From Candidatus Woesearchaeota archaeon (GTDB taxonomy: Archaea > Nanobdellota > Nanobdellia > SCGC-AAA011-G17 > UBA489): DNA of 5,540 nucleotides. The translations under genes and the position numbers were made by a program. This document shows, in pieces, positions 1 through 4,888 of this stretch; positions within the stretch are counted from its first letter, which is position 1; the number at the start of each line of letters is the position of its first letter. The stretch covers positions 1 through 5,540 of the forward strand of contig JAUXTV010000164.1 in NCBI GenBank assembly GCA_030679025.1, in the 5' to 3' direction. Under the pieces are notes generated by a model. That model made no database searches. It was not told the origin of the DNA and worked only from the letters and a program-made list of their open reading frames with translations.

Positions 1-1
1 A

Positions 2-142
2 CCATTAATTGAAAAAATTACTGCCAGTATTCATAAACCTGTTTCGATAGAAGAGACTGTCCAAATGACGCCCGTTATCTTGCTTTTTTTGAGCGTTGTC
101 TTTGCTTTTGCCAGTGTTTTGATGCCTGATGGAGAGAGATAA
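2..142 (+). CDS. 3' end of an unidentified membrane protein gene (5' end off window)
   Basis: The frame starting at base 2 is open from the window edge to a TAA at 140-142 and gives 46 residues. The first half is soluble-looking (begins PLIEKITASIHKPVSIEE). Residues 23-41 form a hydrophobic stretch (MTPVILLFLSVVFAFASVL) followed by a short charged tail, PDGER. That pattern suits a C-terminal transmembrane anchor or the last helix of a membrane protein. A T-run follows just after the stop, as expected for the end of an archaeal transcript. I do not recognise the family. The start and most of the protein lie left of the window. The opposite strand is also open here (5-205), but its product is Lys/Asn-rich, has no recognisable domain, and overlaps the end of the regulator gene, so I prefer this reading. 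Confidence 0.55.
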   Translation, partial: PLIEKITASIHKPVSIEETVQMTPVILLFLSVVFAFASVLMPDGER

Positions 143-153
143 CTTCTTTTTTG
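143..153 (+). terminator. T-tract terminator after the left-edge gene
   Basis: Directly after the TAA of the left-edge gene the + strand reads cttctttttt (T6 at 147-152). Archaeal RNA polymerase commonly terminates at such T-tracts without a hairpin. The site lies in the 34-bp gap between two convergent genes. No comparable T-run is obvious for the regulator coming from the other side. Confidence 0.35.
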
Positions 154-176
154 TATACTCTTCTTTCATCAAGAAA

Positions 177-1112
177 TTATTCGAATATACATGCCGGTGG
201 TCCAATAGAAAGCATCTCTTTCTGGATAAGGAACACTTCAGTTATTCTATTCTCTGGAAAAGATTCTTCAATTTTTTGGAGAGTTTTCCTTAACTCATAG
301 GGATCTTTTAGCACAAGACCGAACTCTAAGAATGGATCTCCAAGATATTCAATAATAAACGTTACTGTAGGATGCCTAGAAAGATGTGCTATTAACTTGG
401 TTCTCTGATCCATATTCTTATTTATTATAAATATGCTATATTGGTATACTCCTATTTTTGAAGGGTCTATAAATATCGAGAATTTTTGTATATATCCACT
501 CTGCTGTAATTGTTTTATACGATGGATTATTGCTGGCGCTGTTAGTTTTATCTTTTCTGTTAGAGCTACAACACTTATTCTAGAGTCTTCTGCAAGCTCC
601 TTCAAAATTATTTTATCCTTCTCATCTATTTTATAAGAATGTATCTCTTTTTGTTTACTCTCTACTGGTGCATCAAAGTATTTTTCATAGAAATGCTGTG
701 TTTTCCGATGAATTGTGAGTCGATGGTCTCTAATGTCTTCCTTGAATTTGTCATAAATTATCATGCATCTGTTATGGATTTCATCATTATTTTTCCCATA
801 TACTTCTATACCAAAATTCCATGCTCCTGAGAATTCACTTGTCCAAGCAATGAAGGGACACTTGTTTAAATATTCTTTAAATTCCTCTTCTCTTTTTGTT
901 TTGATACTGACAAATACAGATGCTGAACTAAATCCCAGCTGTTTTGTATTTATGTTTGTGATAAACTTGATTATGATCTTCTCTTTTATGAGTTTGTTTA
1001 TTCTGTAGGTGATGACTTCCCGAGATGCGTTAAGCTTCTTGGAAAGTTGGGTAAGTGGTATTCTTGCATTTTTCATCAATGCCACTAATATCTTCTTATC
1101 TAGACTGTCCAT
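177..1112 (-). CDS. Tandem (double-domain) Lrp/AsnC family transcriptional regulator
   Basis: The 311-residue protein contains two Lrp/AsnC units in a row. Residues about 4-51 form a first winged helix-turn-helix (LDKKILVALMKNARIPLTQL, then a recognition helix REVITYRINKLIKEKII). Residues about 62-145 are a RAM-like effector and oligomerisation fold. Residues about 162-210 form a second winged helix-turn-helix (IDEKDKIILKELAEDSRIS, then APAIIHRIKQLQQSGYI). Residues about 222-305 are a second RAM-like fold. Ordinary Lrp proteins are about 150 residues, so this is a covalent pseudo-dimer, an architecture known in archaea. An ATG six codons upstream (1128-1130) is in frame, but I prefer the ATG at 1110-1112. 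A TATA box centred near 1139 lies 27 bases before it, so transcription should begin at or next to this codon, downstream of the earlier ATG. The ligand and targets cannot be read from the sequence. The gene diverges from a small membrane protein gene that it may control. Confidence 0.9.
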   Translation of the reverse strand: MDSLDKKILVALMKNARIPLTQLSKKLNASREVITYRINKLIKEKIIIKFITNINTKQLGFSSASVFVSIKTKREEEFKEYLNKCPFIAWTSEFSGAWNFGIEVYGKNNDEIHNRCMIIYDKFKEDIRDHRLTIHRKTQHFYEKYFDAPVESKQKEIHSYKIDEKDKIILKELAEDSRISVVALTEKIKLTAPAIIHRIKQLQQSGYIQKFSIFIDPSKIGVYQYSIFIINKNMDQRTKLIAHLSRHPTVTFIIEYLGDPFLEFGLVLKDPYELRKTLQKIEESFPENRITEVFLIQKEMLSIGPPACIFE

Positions 1113-1134
1113 TTTACATATTGTATGCATCTTC

Positions 1135-1143
1135 CTATATAAA
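1135..1143 (-). promoter_or_regulatory. TATA box (box A) for the Lrp-type regulator
   Basis: The minus strand reads TTTATATAG here, a good archaeal box A. Its centre is 27 bases upstream of the ATG at 1110-1112, which predicts a leaderless or nearly leaderless message. It is only about 10 bases from the upstream ATG at 1128-1130, which argues against that start. Confidence 0.65.
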
Positions 1144-1153
1144 CTTTATTATT

Positions 1154-1164
1154 GTAAAAATTAC
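1154..1164. promoter_or_regulatory. Possible operator palindrome between divergent promoters
   Basis: GTAA and TTAC form an inverted repeat with a 3-base AAA spacer, midway between the two outward-facing TATA boxes at 1135-1143 and 1175-1182. A regulator bound here could affect both promoters, and autoregulation is common among Lrp/AsnC proteins. The motif is short and lies in AT-rich DNA, so chance occurrence is quite possible. Confidence 0.2.
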
Positions 1165-1174
1165 TGAGCATAGT

Positions 1175-1182
1175 TTTATATA
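1175..1182 (+). promoter_or_regulatory. TATA box (box A) for the small membrane protein gene
   Basis: The + strand reads TTTATATA. Its centre is about 52 bases before the ATG at 1231. With initiation about 26 bases downstream (near 1205), the message would have a leader of roughly 25 bases carrying the Shine-Dalgarno site at 1219-1224. Confidence 0.55.
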
Positions 1183-1218
1183 TCTTAATATTATTACTAC
1201 TTATAGATAACAACTAAT

Positions 1219-1224
1219 AAGGAG
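1219..1224 (+). promoter_or_regulatory. Shine-Dalgarno site AAGGAG
   Basis: AAGGAG ends 6 bases before the ATG at 1231 and complements the archaeal 16S rRNA 3' end (CCUCC). It fixes the start of the membrane protein gene. It also sets this gene apart from first genes in the window that look leaderless. Confidence 0.65.
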
Positions 1225-1230
1225 ACAACC

Positions 1231-1620
1231 ATGACAACTACAAAAGAACGCCCAACACGAGACTCTATTGGTATTATGATTGGTATAGGTATACTTACAG
1301 GATTCGCTTGCTTATATGGAGGTCTACTTGGACGTCTCTTCTGGCTGAAAAGTGAGCATACTTCTCTAGTGGATAAAATAGTCATTTATACAGAATTTGC
1401 AGATAGAGAACAAGGAATAAGCAGGAGTGATAAAGATGATCTTGCAGGACGTTTGTTACAAGCCGAGCACACTCTTTGTAGTTTGCCGCCTCCCTCTTCA
1501 CATCAATTAGCAGATAATCCTTATAGAGTGGAACTTAATAAATATCGAAATCTTGAGTCAGCTCTTCATTTTGTACATAATGGTATCCTTAGAGAGGTTT
1601 TTGCCTCTTATCAAAAATGA
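1231..1620 (+). CDS. Small single-span membrane protein, function unknown
   Basis: This is a 129-residue protein with a short positively charged N-terminus (MTTTKERPTR). One hydrophobic Gly/Ile-rich segment at about residues 12-38 (SIGIMIGIGILTGFACLYGG, then LLGRLFW) should be a transmembrane helix or uncleaved signal anchor. The remaining ~90 residues are polar, with predicted helical charged stretches and a proline run (PPP, residues 86-88) near the middle. No catalytic motif or known family is recognisable. The start is supported by AAGGAG six bases upstream and a TATA box at 1175-1182. The gene is divergent from the double Lrp regulator, so that protein is a candidate regulator (inference). 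A T-rich stretch follows the stop. Confidence 0.75.
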   Translation: MTTTKERPTRDSIGIMIGIGILTGFACLYGGLLGRLFWLKSEHTSLVDKIVIYTEFADREQGISRSDKDDLAGRLLQAEHTLCSLPPPSSHQLADNPYRVELNKYRNLESALHFVHNGILREVFASYQK

Positions 1621-1630
1621 AAATAGGTAA

Positions 1631-1646
1631 TTGTTTTCTATTTTTT
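1631..1646 (+). terminator. T-rich terminator after the membrane protein gene
   Basis: About ten bases after the TGA the + strand reads ttgttttctatttttt, two T-runs ending in T6 at 1641-1646. This suits archaeal T-tract termination. It lies in the 121-bp gap between convergent genes (1621-1741), where I see no other convincing feature. Confidence 0.4.
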
Positions 1647-1741
1647 CATTAAGTTCTGTTTCTTTTATTGTAATGTGCTCTCCAATGCCTTTAGAACTTT
1701 TACTTATTTGATCTCTCTTCAGATACTCTAAAGATTCTTTT

Positions 1742-2032
1742 TTAATCAGTTTTTAATGAATACAGTCTTTTGAGATACTGTTTATATGCTTCCTTATGTC
1801 TACCTATAGTTAGCAGCCAGATTACATTATCTTTAGTATAATAAACGAGTCGTATGTTATCAGTTATTGCTTCTCTATAACATTTATCTCCGCCGCTTAA
1901 GTGCTTTAATCTAATCGGATTCTCTTTGATCTTTAGTTTCTTCTGATAAAATATATTTAGAATAGATGTGTCAAGCTTATCGAGGTCCTTAAAGAAGTCT
2001 GGGTGCTCTTTTACTACCCAACTAGGCTCCAA
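1742..2032 (-). CDS. RelE/ParE-superfamily toxin of a type II toxin-antitoxin module
   Basis: The 96-residue length fits the RelE/ParE fold, a small toxin whose RelE members cut mRNA in the ribosomal A site. Family features, in order: an N-terminal helix pair with the typical FFKDLDKLD pattern (residues 13-21), a spacer rich in Lys/Leu with NPIRLKHLSGG (38-48), then the beta-sheet core CYREAITDNIRLVYYTKDNV (51-70), WLLTIGRHKEAY (72-83) and a C-terminal helix. Arg53, Arg61, Arg79 and Tyr83 sit where RelE-type toxins carry basic and tyrosine active-site residues. The matching is by eye. Translation appears to start at TTG (2030-2032), since no ATG or GTG suits, with GAGGGG a few bases upstream. 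The start lies inside the antitoxin gene, an 11-base overlap that implies coupled translation. It might be ParE-like (gyrase) rather than RelE-like (ribonuclease). Confidence 0.85.
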   Translation of the reverse strand: MEPSWVVKEHPDFFKDLDKLDTSILNIFYQKKLKIKENPIRLKHLSGGDKCYREAITDNIRLVYYTKDNVIWLLTIGRHKEAYKQYLKRLYSLKTD

Positions 2033-2228
2033 TCTTAACCCCTCTTTTTCTGAGGTATTTGTCCAATTCTTCTTCTGATTTTCCTATAGATGCATCTGCT
2101 TCAATCTCTTCTATTCTTTGTCTCATAATATTATCTTGATCAAGCAATTCTGCAACATCTTCTATAAGTGTCTCTACATCAGTAAGTACCTTATTCCATT
2201 TTTCTTCTGAAACTGTTATTGTTTTCAT
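2022..2228 (-). CDS. Cognate antitoxin of the RelE/ParE-type module
   Basis: This is a 68-residue, acidic, mostly helical protein encoded directly upstream of the toxin and overlapping it by 11 bases, the classic antitoxin-first order. The N-terminus MKTITVSEEKW could form a short beta-strand and helix for dimerisation or DNA binding. Residues 12-45 are a long acidic helix. The tail, with GKSEEELDKYLRKRGV (residues 49-64), resembles the toxin-wrapping tails of archaeal RelB-like antitoxins. Identification rests more on context than on sequence. The ATG at 2226-2228 is 29 bases from the centre of a TATA-like element at 2252-2261, so the operon message is probably leaderless. Antitoxin and complex often repress their own promoter, but no clear operator palindrome was seen. 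Confidence 0.75.
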   Translation of the reverse strand: MKTITVSEEKWNKVLTDVETLIEDVAELLDQDNIMRQRIEEIEADASIGKSEEELDKYLRKRGVKIGA

Positions 2229-2251
2229 GTCTTATTTCTAAAGAATATGTC

Positions 2252-2261
2252 TTTTTTATAG
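2252..2261 (-). promoter_or_regulatory. TATA-like box for the toxin-antitoxin operon
   Basis: The minus strand reads CTATAAAAAA, centred about 29 bases upstream of the antitoxin ATG. This predicts initiation close to the start codon and a leaderless message. It lies in the 60-bp gap between the tRNA 3' end and the antitoxin, which gives the module its own promoter. Confidence 0.5.
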
Positions 2262-2288
2262 TTTTCTATCCTATTTTAAAGCATAATA

Positions 2289-2371
2289 CGCCGCGACCCG
2301 GATTTGAACCGGGATACCCTTGCGGGTCAAGCTTTCCAGGCTTGTGCAATACCGGGTTATGCGATCGCGGC
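2289..2371 (-). tRNA. tRNA-Ser (anticodon GGA)
   Basis: The minus-strand sequence folds into a complete class II tRNA of 83 nt. The acceptor stem is GCCGCGA with TCGCGGC, 7 perfect pairs. The D-stem has 3 pairs, GCA/TGC, with GG in its loop. The anticodon stem is CAAGC/GCTTG with loop CTGGAAA, giving anticodon GGA, which reads UCC and UCU. A long variable arm, ACCC-GCAA-GGGT, marks the serine type. The T-stem is CCCGG/CCGGG with loop TTCAAAT. The discriminator base is G, the usual serine identity base. No CCA is encoded and no intron is present. A TATA box lies 27 bases upstream of the first base. Confidence 0.97.
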
Positions 2372-2393
2372 ACACACTAACGATCAAAAAACA

Positions 2394-2402
2394 CTTTATA
2401 AA
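2394..2402 (-). promoter_or_regulatory. TATA box for tRNA-Ser
   Basis: The minus strand reads TTTATAAAG, centred 27 bases before the first tRNA base, the standard archaeal spacing. It lies in the 75-bp gap after the deoxyhypusine synthase-like gene. The tRNA therefore need not depend on read-through from that gene. Confidence 0.7.
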
Positions 2403-2446
2403 CATTCTTCTAGGGATTTTAAGAGAAGAATTCTTTTATTCAAACA

Positions 2447-3730
2447 TTACTCCCACAAGAGAGTTTCTCTCATTTCTGGGAGATGTTTTTTAGCTTCCTT
2501 ATCTAGTAGTTGTAGAGCTTCTTCTCTTTTTCCAAAGAGTCTTCTTGGTTCTCTTAAGAAACCTTTTGCTTGTGGATGTGTTTTGTATAATTTTTCTTTA
2601 TCTCCTTTAAATGTCGTTGCTAATGCTTCTGCATACACATTTCTTTCTTTGAGAATAGCATGAGTAATAATACCCATTAACATAGTATAATCTGCAGGAA
2701 CTGAAACTGTCAATGCATCTTTCTGCAGTTTCCCCCAACTAATTGCTTCAGAAGGGAAACAGCTGCTGAGACTTCCATCAGTAACTGGTGCTGTTGTCAT
2801 TTGCACACCGATTTGATATTTCTTAGCAGGTACAAATAAGATCTGTTCCAATGCTGGTTCTGGTTGCAGCAAATAATTTTTTACAGCTCCACCACCACAC
2901 ACAATATATGCTAATTCTTTATTTCCTTCTTTTTTCTGACCCCAGAGATGATATGCACAGAATTCATACACGTCTTTTGGTAAATCGATTTCTAGCTTGA
3001 ATTTATGAGGTAATTTTTCCCCTAACCTTTCTTGCATGACCCATAATTTCATTGCATTTAAGAATGAAGAACCATCAGCAGGTGAAGGACAGAAAGCAGG
3101 TACATCGTAGGCATATGCTGTTGCTAACAAACCATGAGGGATTTTTCTTTTTTCTTCAAGAGCATGCAAATGTTTTCCTAATAACCAGCGATATTCAGTC
3201 GTAGTCATCTTTCGCTGGAATTCTGGCAGTGTAAAGAGATAAGTCATGAATTTATCCGTATTAAACAATACTTCTTCTGGAAAACCGATGTCTGTTATAC
3301 GAATAACTTGTCCATCTCGATATTGTCCATCATCGCCATGTAAATCAACATCATAGATTCTTCTTTTTCCTTCGACTGCGTCATGTGCATCATGATAGGA
3401 AATAGCATCAGAAGCAGTGAAAGCACTAAGATATCCTTGTTGTATAAATGGAACTACCCACGTACGAGCATAATCTGAAGCAGTTATAGGGCCTGCCAAA
3501 GAAGCGAATAAGGTATAATCATCACCAATGGCTTTTCGAATAAGTTGATAGGCTTTTCTAAAAAGCTTTCCACCGAAAGCAGGATGGCTTTGTTGCAGTA
3601 CTTCTGTAATATCTTCATGGCCAGTTATTGGTTTTCCCTGAGCAACATCTCCCAATAGTTGTTGTTGTAACTTTTTAATCTTATGTTCTAGAGAATTTCT
3701 TGTTTGTCTATGATGTCCACGAGTACCCAT
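2447..3730 (-). CDS. Divergent deoxyhypusine synthase-family protein
   Basis: The family enzyme uses NAD and spermidine to put an aminobutyl group on one lysine of initiation factor 5A, the first step of hypusine formation. The match is clear along the chain: AFGGKLFRKA (51-60), LFASLAGPIT (74-83) with YHDAHDAVEG (112-121), RITDIGF (144-150), VPAFCPSPADGS (210-221), IVCGGGAVKN (276-285), and SEAISWGK (327-334). Lys334 corresponds to the catalytic lysine of human DHS (Lys329), Glu328 and Trp332 to its Glu323 and Trp327, and Asp219 and Asp347 to conserved aspartates. At 427 residues it exceeds the family's usual 310-370, with extra sequence at the N-terminus (~30) and a basic C-terminal tail (~360-427). 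Some motifs are altered: TGAN-like is TASDA (105-109), and the SGA before the catalytic segment is SSC (322-324). Related DHS-like proteins can make homospermidine, so the substrate is uncertain. It lies 24 bases after rps10 and is probably co-transcribed. Confidence 0.88.
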   Translation of the reverse strand: MGTRGHHRQTRNSLEHKIKKLQQQLLGDVAQGKPITGHEDITEVLQQSHPAFGGKLFRKAYQLIRKAIGDDYTLFASLAGPITASDYARTWVVPFIQQGYLSAFTASDAISYHDAHDAVEGKRRIYDVDLHGDDGQYRDGQVIRITDIGFPEEVLFNTDKFMTYLFTLPEFQRKMTTTEYRWLLGKHLHALEEKRKIPHGLLATAYAYDVPAFCPSPADGSSFLNAMKLWVMQERLGEKLPHKFKLEIDLPKDVYEFCAYHLWGQKKEGNKELAYIVCGGGAVKNYLLQPEPALEQILFVPAKKYQIGVQMTTAPVTDGSLSSCFPSEAISWGKLQKDALTVSVPADYTMLMGIITHAILKERNVYAEALATTFKGDKEKLYKTHPQAKGFLREPRRLFGKREEALQLLDKEAKKHLPEMRETLLWE

Positions 3731-3732
3731 GT

Positions 3733-3738
3733 GATCAC
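3733..3738 (-). promoter_or_regulatory. Shine-Dalgarno-type site GTGATC for the deoxyhypusine synthase-like gene
   Basis: The minus strand reads GTGATC two bases before the ATG. It complements the GAUCAC that precedes CCUCC at the archaeal 16S 3' end. If the pairing were extended, GGAGG would lie about 7 bases before the ATG, so the register is right for initiation. This supports translation from the rps10 message. Confidence 0.4.
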
Positions 3739-3754
3739 TATAAGTTATTACTGC

Positions 3755-4063
3755 TTACTCAAACATTTCAATTTCAATATTCACATCTTCTGGAATAGGA
3801 ACACGCATTACTAAACGCAGAGCACGTTCGTCAATACCTAATTCAATAAGTCTTTTATGAATACGCATTTCGAAATTGTCAAAAGAAGCTTTACCATTAC
3901 CACAAGGTGTTTTTCTTGTAGTGTGTTTTAAACGCTTGGTAGGCAAAGTTACTGGACCTGACATTTTTGTCTTGGTTTTTTCAGCGATATCTTTGATGCT
4001 AGTGCAGACCTGATTAATTTTGTCTACATTGATGCTTGATAAGCTGATACGTGCTTTTGACAT
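3755..4063 (-). CDS. rps10: 30S ribosomal protein uS10, archaeal type
   Basis: This is a 102-residue, full-length archaeal uS10 of the small-subunit head. It begins with KARISLSS followed by the helix VDKINQVCTSIKDIAE. The loop segment MSGPVTLPTKRLKHTTRKTP (34-53) is the family signature, with the GPxxLPTK motif and the archaeal/eukaryotic form of the basic stretch. Residues 61-75 carry FDNFEMRIHKRLIEL, and the end has the strand VNIEIEMFE. The ATG is fixed by homology and by a TATA box centred 26 bases upstream, which implies a leaderless message. In most archaea rps10 directly follows tuf. Here two unknown ORFs and a terminator separate them, and rps10 has its own promoter. The deoxyhypusine synthase-like gene follows by 24 bases. 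Confidence 0.97.
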   Translation of the reverse strand: MSKARISLSSINVDKINQVCTSIKDIAEKTKTKMSGPVTLPTKRLKHTTRKTPCGNGKASFDNFEMRIHKRLIELGIDERALRLVMRVPIPEDVNIEIEMFE

Positions 4064-4084
4064 AGGAAGAAGACAAGGAAAACG

Positions 4085-4093
4085 ATTTATAAA
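4085..4093 (-). promoter_or_regulatory. TATA box for rps10, overlapping the stop of the upstream ORF
   Basis: The minus strand reads TTTATAAAT, centred 26 bases before the rps10 ATG, so the transcript should start at or beside the start codon. The element is built from the last codons and TAA of the upstream ORF (stop at 4087-4089). It allows rps10 to be made independently of the upstream genes. Confidence 0.65.
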
Positions 4094-4494
4094 GGTTTCT
4101 GATTATTTTCGAGCTGATCTTCAACTAGACGCCTTTCTAGAGGTTTAGCATGACCTTTTCGCTGTACCTGACCATCGACCTTATGAGTATCGACTTTTCC
4201 TAACATTTGGAGATTAGCAAGACATTGTTCCAACACTTTTTTTTCAGGCGGAGTCATTAACTCTCTTCCATAAAAGTGAAAAACACTTGTACTTCTATTA
4301 TGTGTAGGTCCATCGCAAACTAAATGTGCATATTGCTGATCTGTTAAAATCTCTCCTAGTCTTTGCTGGACTGAAATAAATGGCCTTGTTCGATCTCCTG
4401 TTAGTAAACGATCTCCTGTGTGGAAATCTCTATATTGGAAGTCTTGATTATAATTTACTGTGACTTTTATTGTTGGTATATCCTTGGTTGTCAT
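4087..4494 (-). CDS. Hypothetical protein between EF1A and rps10 (135 aa)
   Basis: I do not recognise this protein. It is soluble, with no signal peptide or membrane segment. The N-terminal part looks beta-rich (IPTIKVTVNYNQDFQYRDF, 6-24), followed by a polar GDRLLTGDRTRP segment (27-38). Residues 40-100 mix helices and strands and include FHFYGREL (72-79) and a helix PPEKKVLEQCLANLQML (82-98). The C-terminal ~35 residues are strongly basic then mixed-charged (KVDGQVQRKGHAKPLERR), and could touch RNA, though that is only inference. GAGG at 4503-4506, 8 bases before the ATG and overlapping the TGA of the preceding ORF, marks the start and implies coupling. The gap to the preceding ORF is 10 bases. 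The 3' end carries the rps10 TATA box. Confidence 0.75.
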   Translation of the reverse strand: MTTKDIPTIKVTVNYNQDFQYRDFHTGDRLLTGDRTRPFISVQQRLGEILTDQQYAHLVCDGPTHNRSTSVFHFYGRELMTPPEKKVLEQCLANLQMLGKVDTHKVDGQVQRKGHAKPLERRLVEDQLENNQKPL

Positions 4495-4502
4495 TGTTAT
4501 TT

Positions 4503-4506
4503 CCTC
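4503..4506 (-). promoter_or_regulatory. Shine-Dalgarno site GAGG overlapping the upstream stop codon
   Basis: The minus strand has TTGAGGAA, where the GA of the upstream TGA stop belongs to GAGG. It sits 8 bases before the ATG at 4492-4494. The arrangement suggests that ribosomes ending the 104-aa ORF can restart on the 135-aa ORF. Confidence 0.5.
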
Positions 4507-4819
4507 AACTCCTAGTTACTTTTTGCCATCTTTTTTTTGCTTCAATTCTAGCTACGATTCCCATTGTCTTACCTTTTAATATCTTTCTGACTTGCTCATC
4601 AAGAGTTATGCTAAAATAAACTACAGCCTTTCCCCCTACAGGTTCATAACCAGTGACTATTTGCGTAAAGGGTCTTATTTTACATAAGATCCCTCTTACT
4701 AGTTCATGTGCACGAGTGTATTTCGGGTCTTCTTTATCACTTTTATTTCCTTGCGCATCTACATACATCATACTCTCTTCTAGAGATAGAACATACTTAT
4801 GATTTGTTGTTGGCAACAT
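4505..4819 (-). CDS. Hypothetical protein between EF1A and rps10 (104 aa)
   Basis: I do not recognise this protein. It is soluble, 104 residues, with no signal peptide or membrane segment. The N-terminal third is polar, with an acidic/lysine loop (DAQGNKSDKEDPKYT, 21-35). It is followed by a helix (RAHELVRGILCKIRP, 36-50), a beta-like segment TQIVTGYEPVGGKAVVYFSI (52-71), and a very basic C-terminal helix (DEQVRKILKGKTMGIVARIE, then AKKRWQKVTRS). The basic tail would suit nucleic-acid or ribosome contact, but this is inference. The start at 4817-4819 gives the longest frame. ATGs at codons 17 and 18 are alternatives, and no strong Shine-Dalgarno site is close. It begins 92 bases after EF1A, beyond a terminator, and no clear TATA box is seen (CTATTAAG near 4846-4853 is the best candidate). 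It is tightly linked to the next ORF. Confidence 0.7.
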   Translation of the reverse strand: MLPTTNHKYVLSLEESMMYVDAQGNKSDKEDPKYTRAHELVRGILCKIRPFTQIVTGYEPVGGKAVVYFSITLDEQVRKILKGKTMGIVARIEAKKRWQKVTRS

Positions 4820-4888
4820 TGTTTTCTTTGTTGTTTCCTGTAGTTTCTTAATAGGTGTGCTCTAAAAATGGAAAACAAAAAGAATGAG

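Noticed and set aside
5..205. Minus-strand 66-codon ORF overlapping the left-edge + frame and the regulator's end
   Set aside because: Lys/Asn-rich, no recognisable domain, overlaps the 3' end of the regulator gene; the + frame reads as a better protein with a membrane helix.
433..1008. Plus-strand ORFs (433-636, 639-830, 763-1008) inside the regulator gene
   Set aside because: Antisense to a clear double Lrp protein; their Phe/Ile/Ser-rich products are typical shadows of AT-rich coding DNA.
1197..1385. Minus-strand 62-codon ORF at the start of the membrane protein gene
   Set aside because: Antisense to a gene with its own Shine-Dalgarno site and TATA box; low-complexity product.
1558..1752. 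Minus-strand frame open for about 64 codons after the toxin stop, with a protein-like lysine/glutamate-rich translation
   Set aside because: No usable start codon near its beginning, no family resemblance, and it runs into the antisense of the membrane protein gene; could be a gene remnant but not supportable.
1742..2228. Reading the module as VapBC
   Set aside because: The toxin lacks the spaced acidic residues of a PIN domain and is too short; its core fits RelE/ParE.
2304..2663. Plus-strand 119-codon ORF covering the tRNA and the end of the deoxyhypusine synthase-like gene
   Set aside because: Starts inside the antisense of tRNA-Ser and overlaps a well-supported gene; shadow ORF.
4837..4853. 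Promoter and Shine-Dalgarno site for the 104-aa ORF (CTATTAAG near 4846-4853, AGGA at about 4837)
   Set aside because: The TATA match is poor and AGGA is about 16 bases from the ATG, too far for a normal Shine-Dalgarno site; not annotated as sites.
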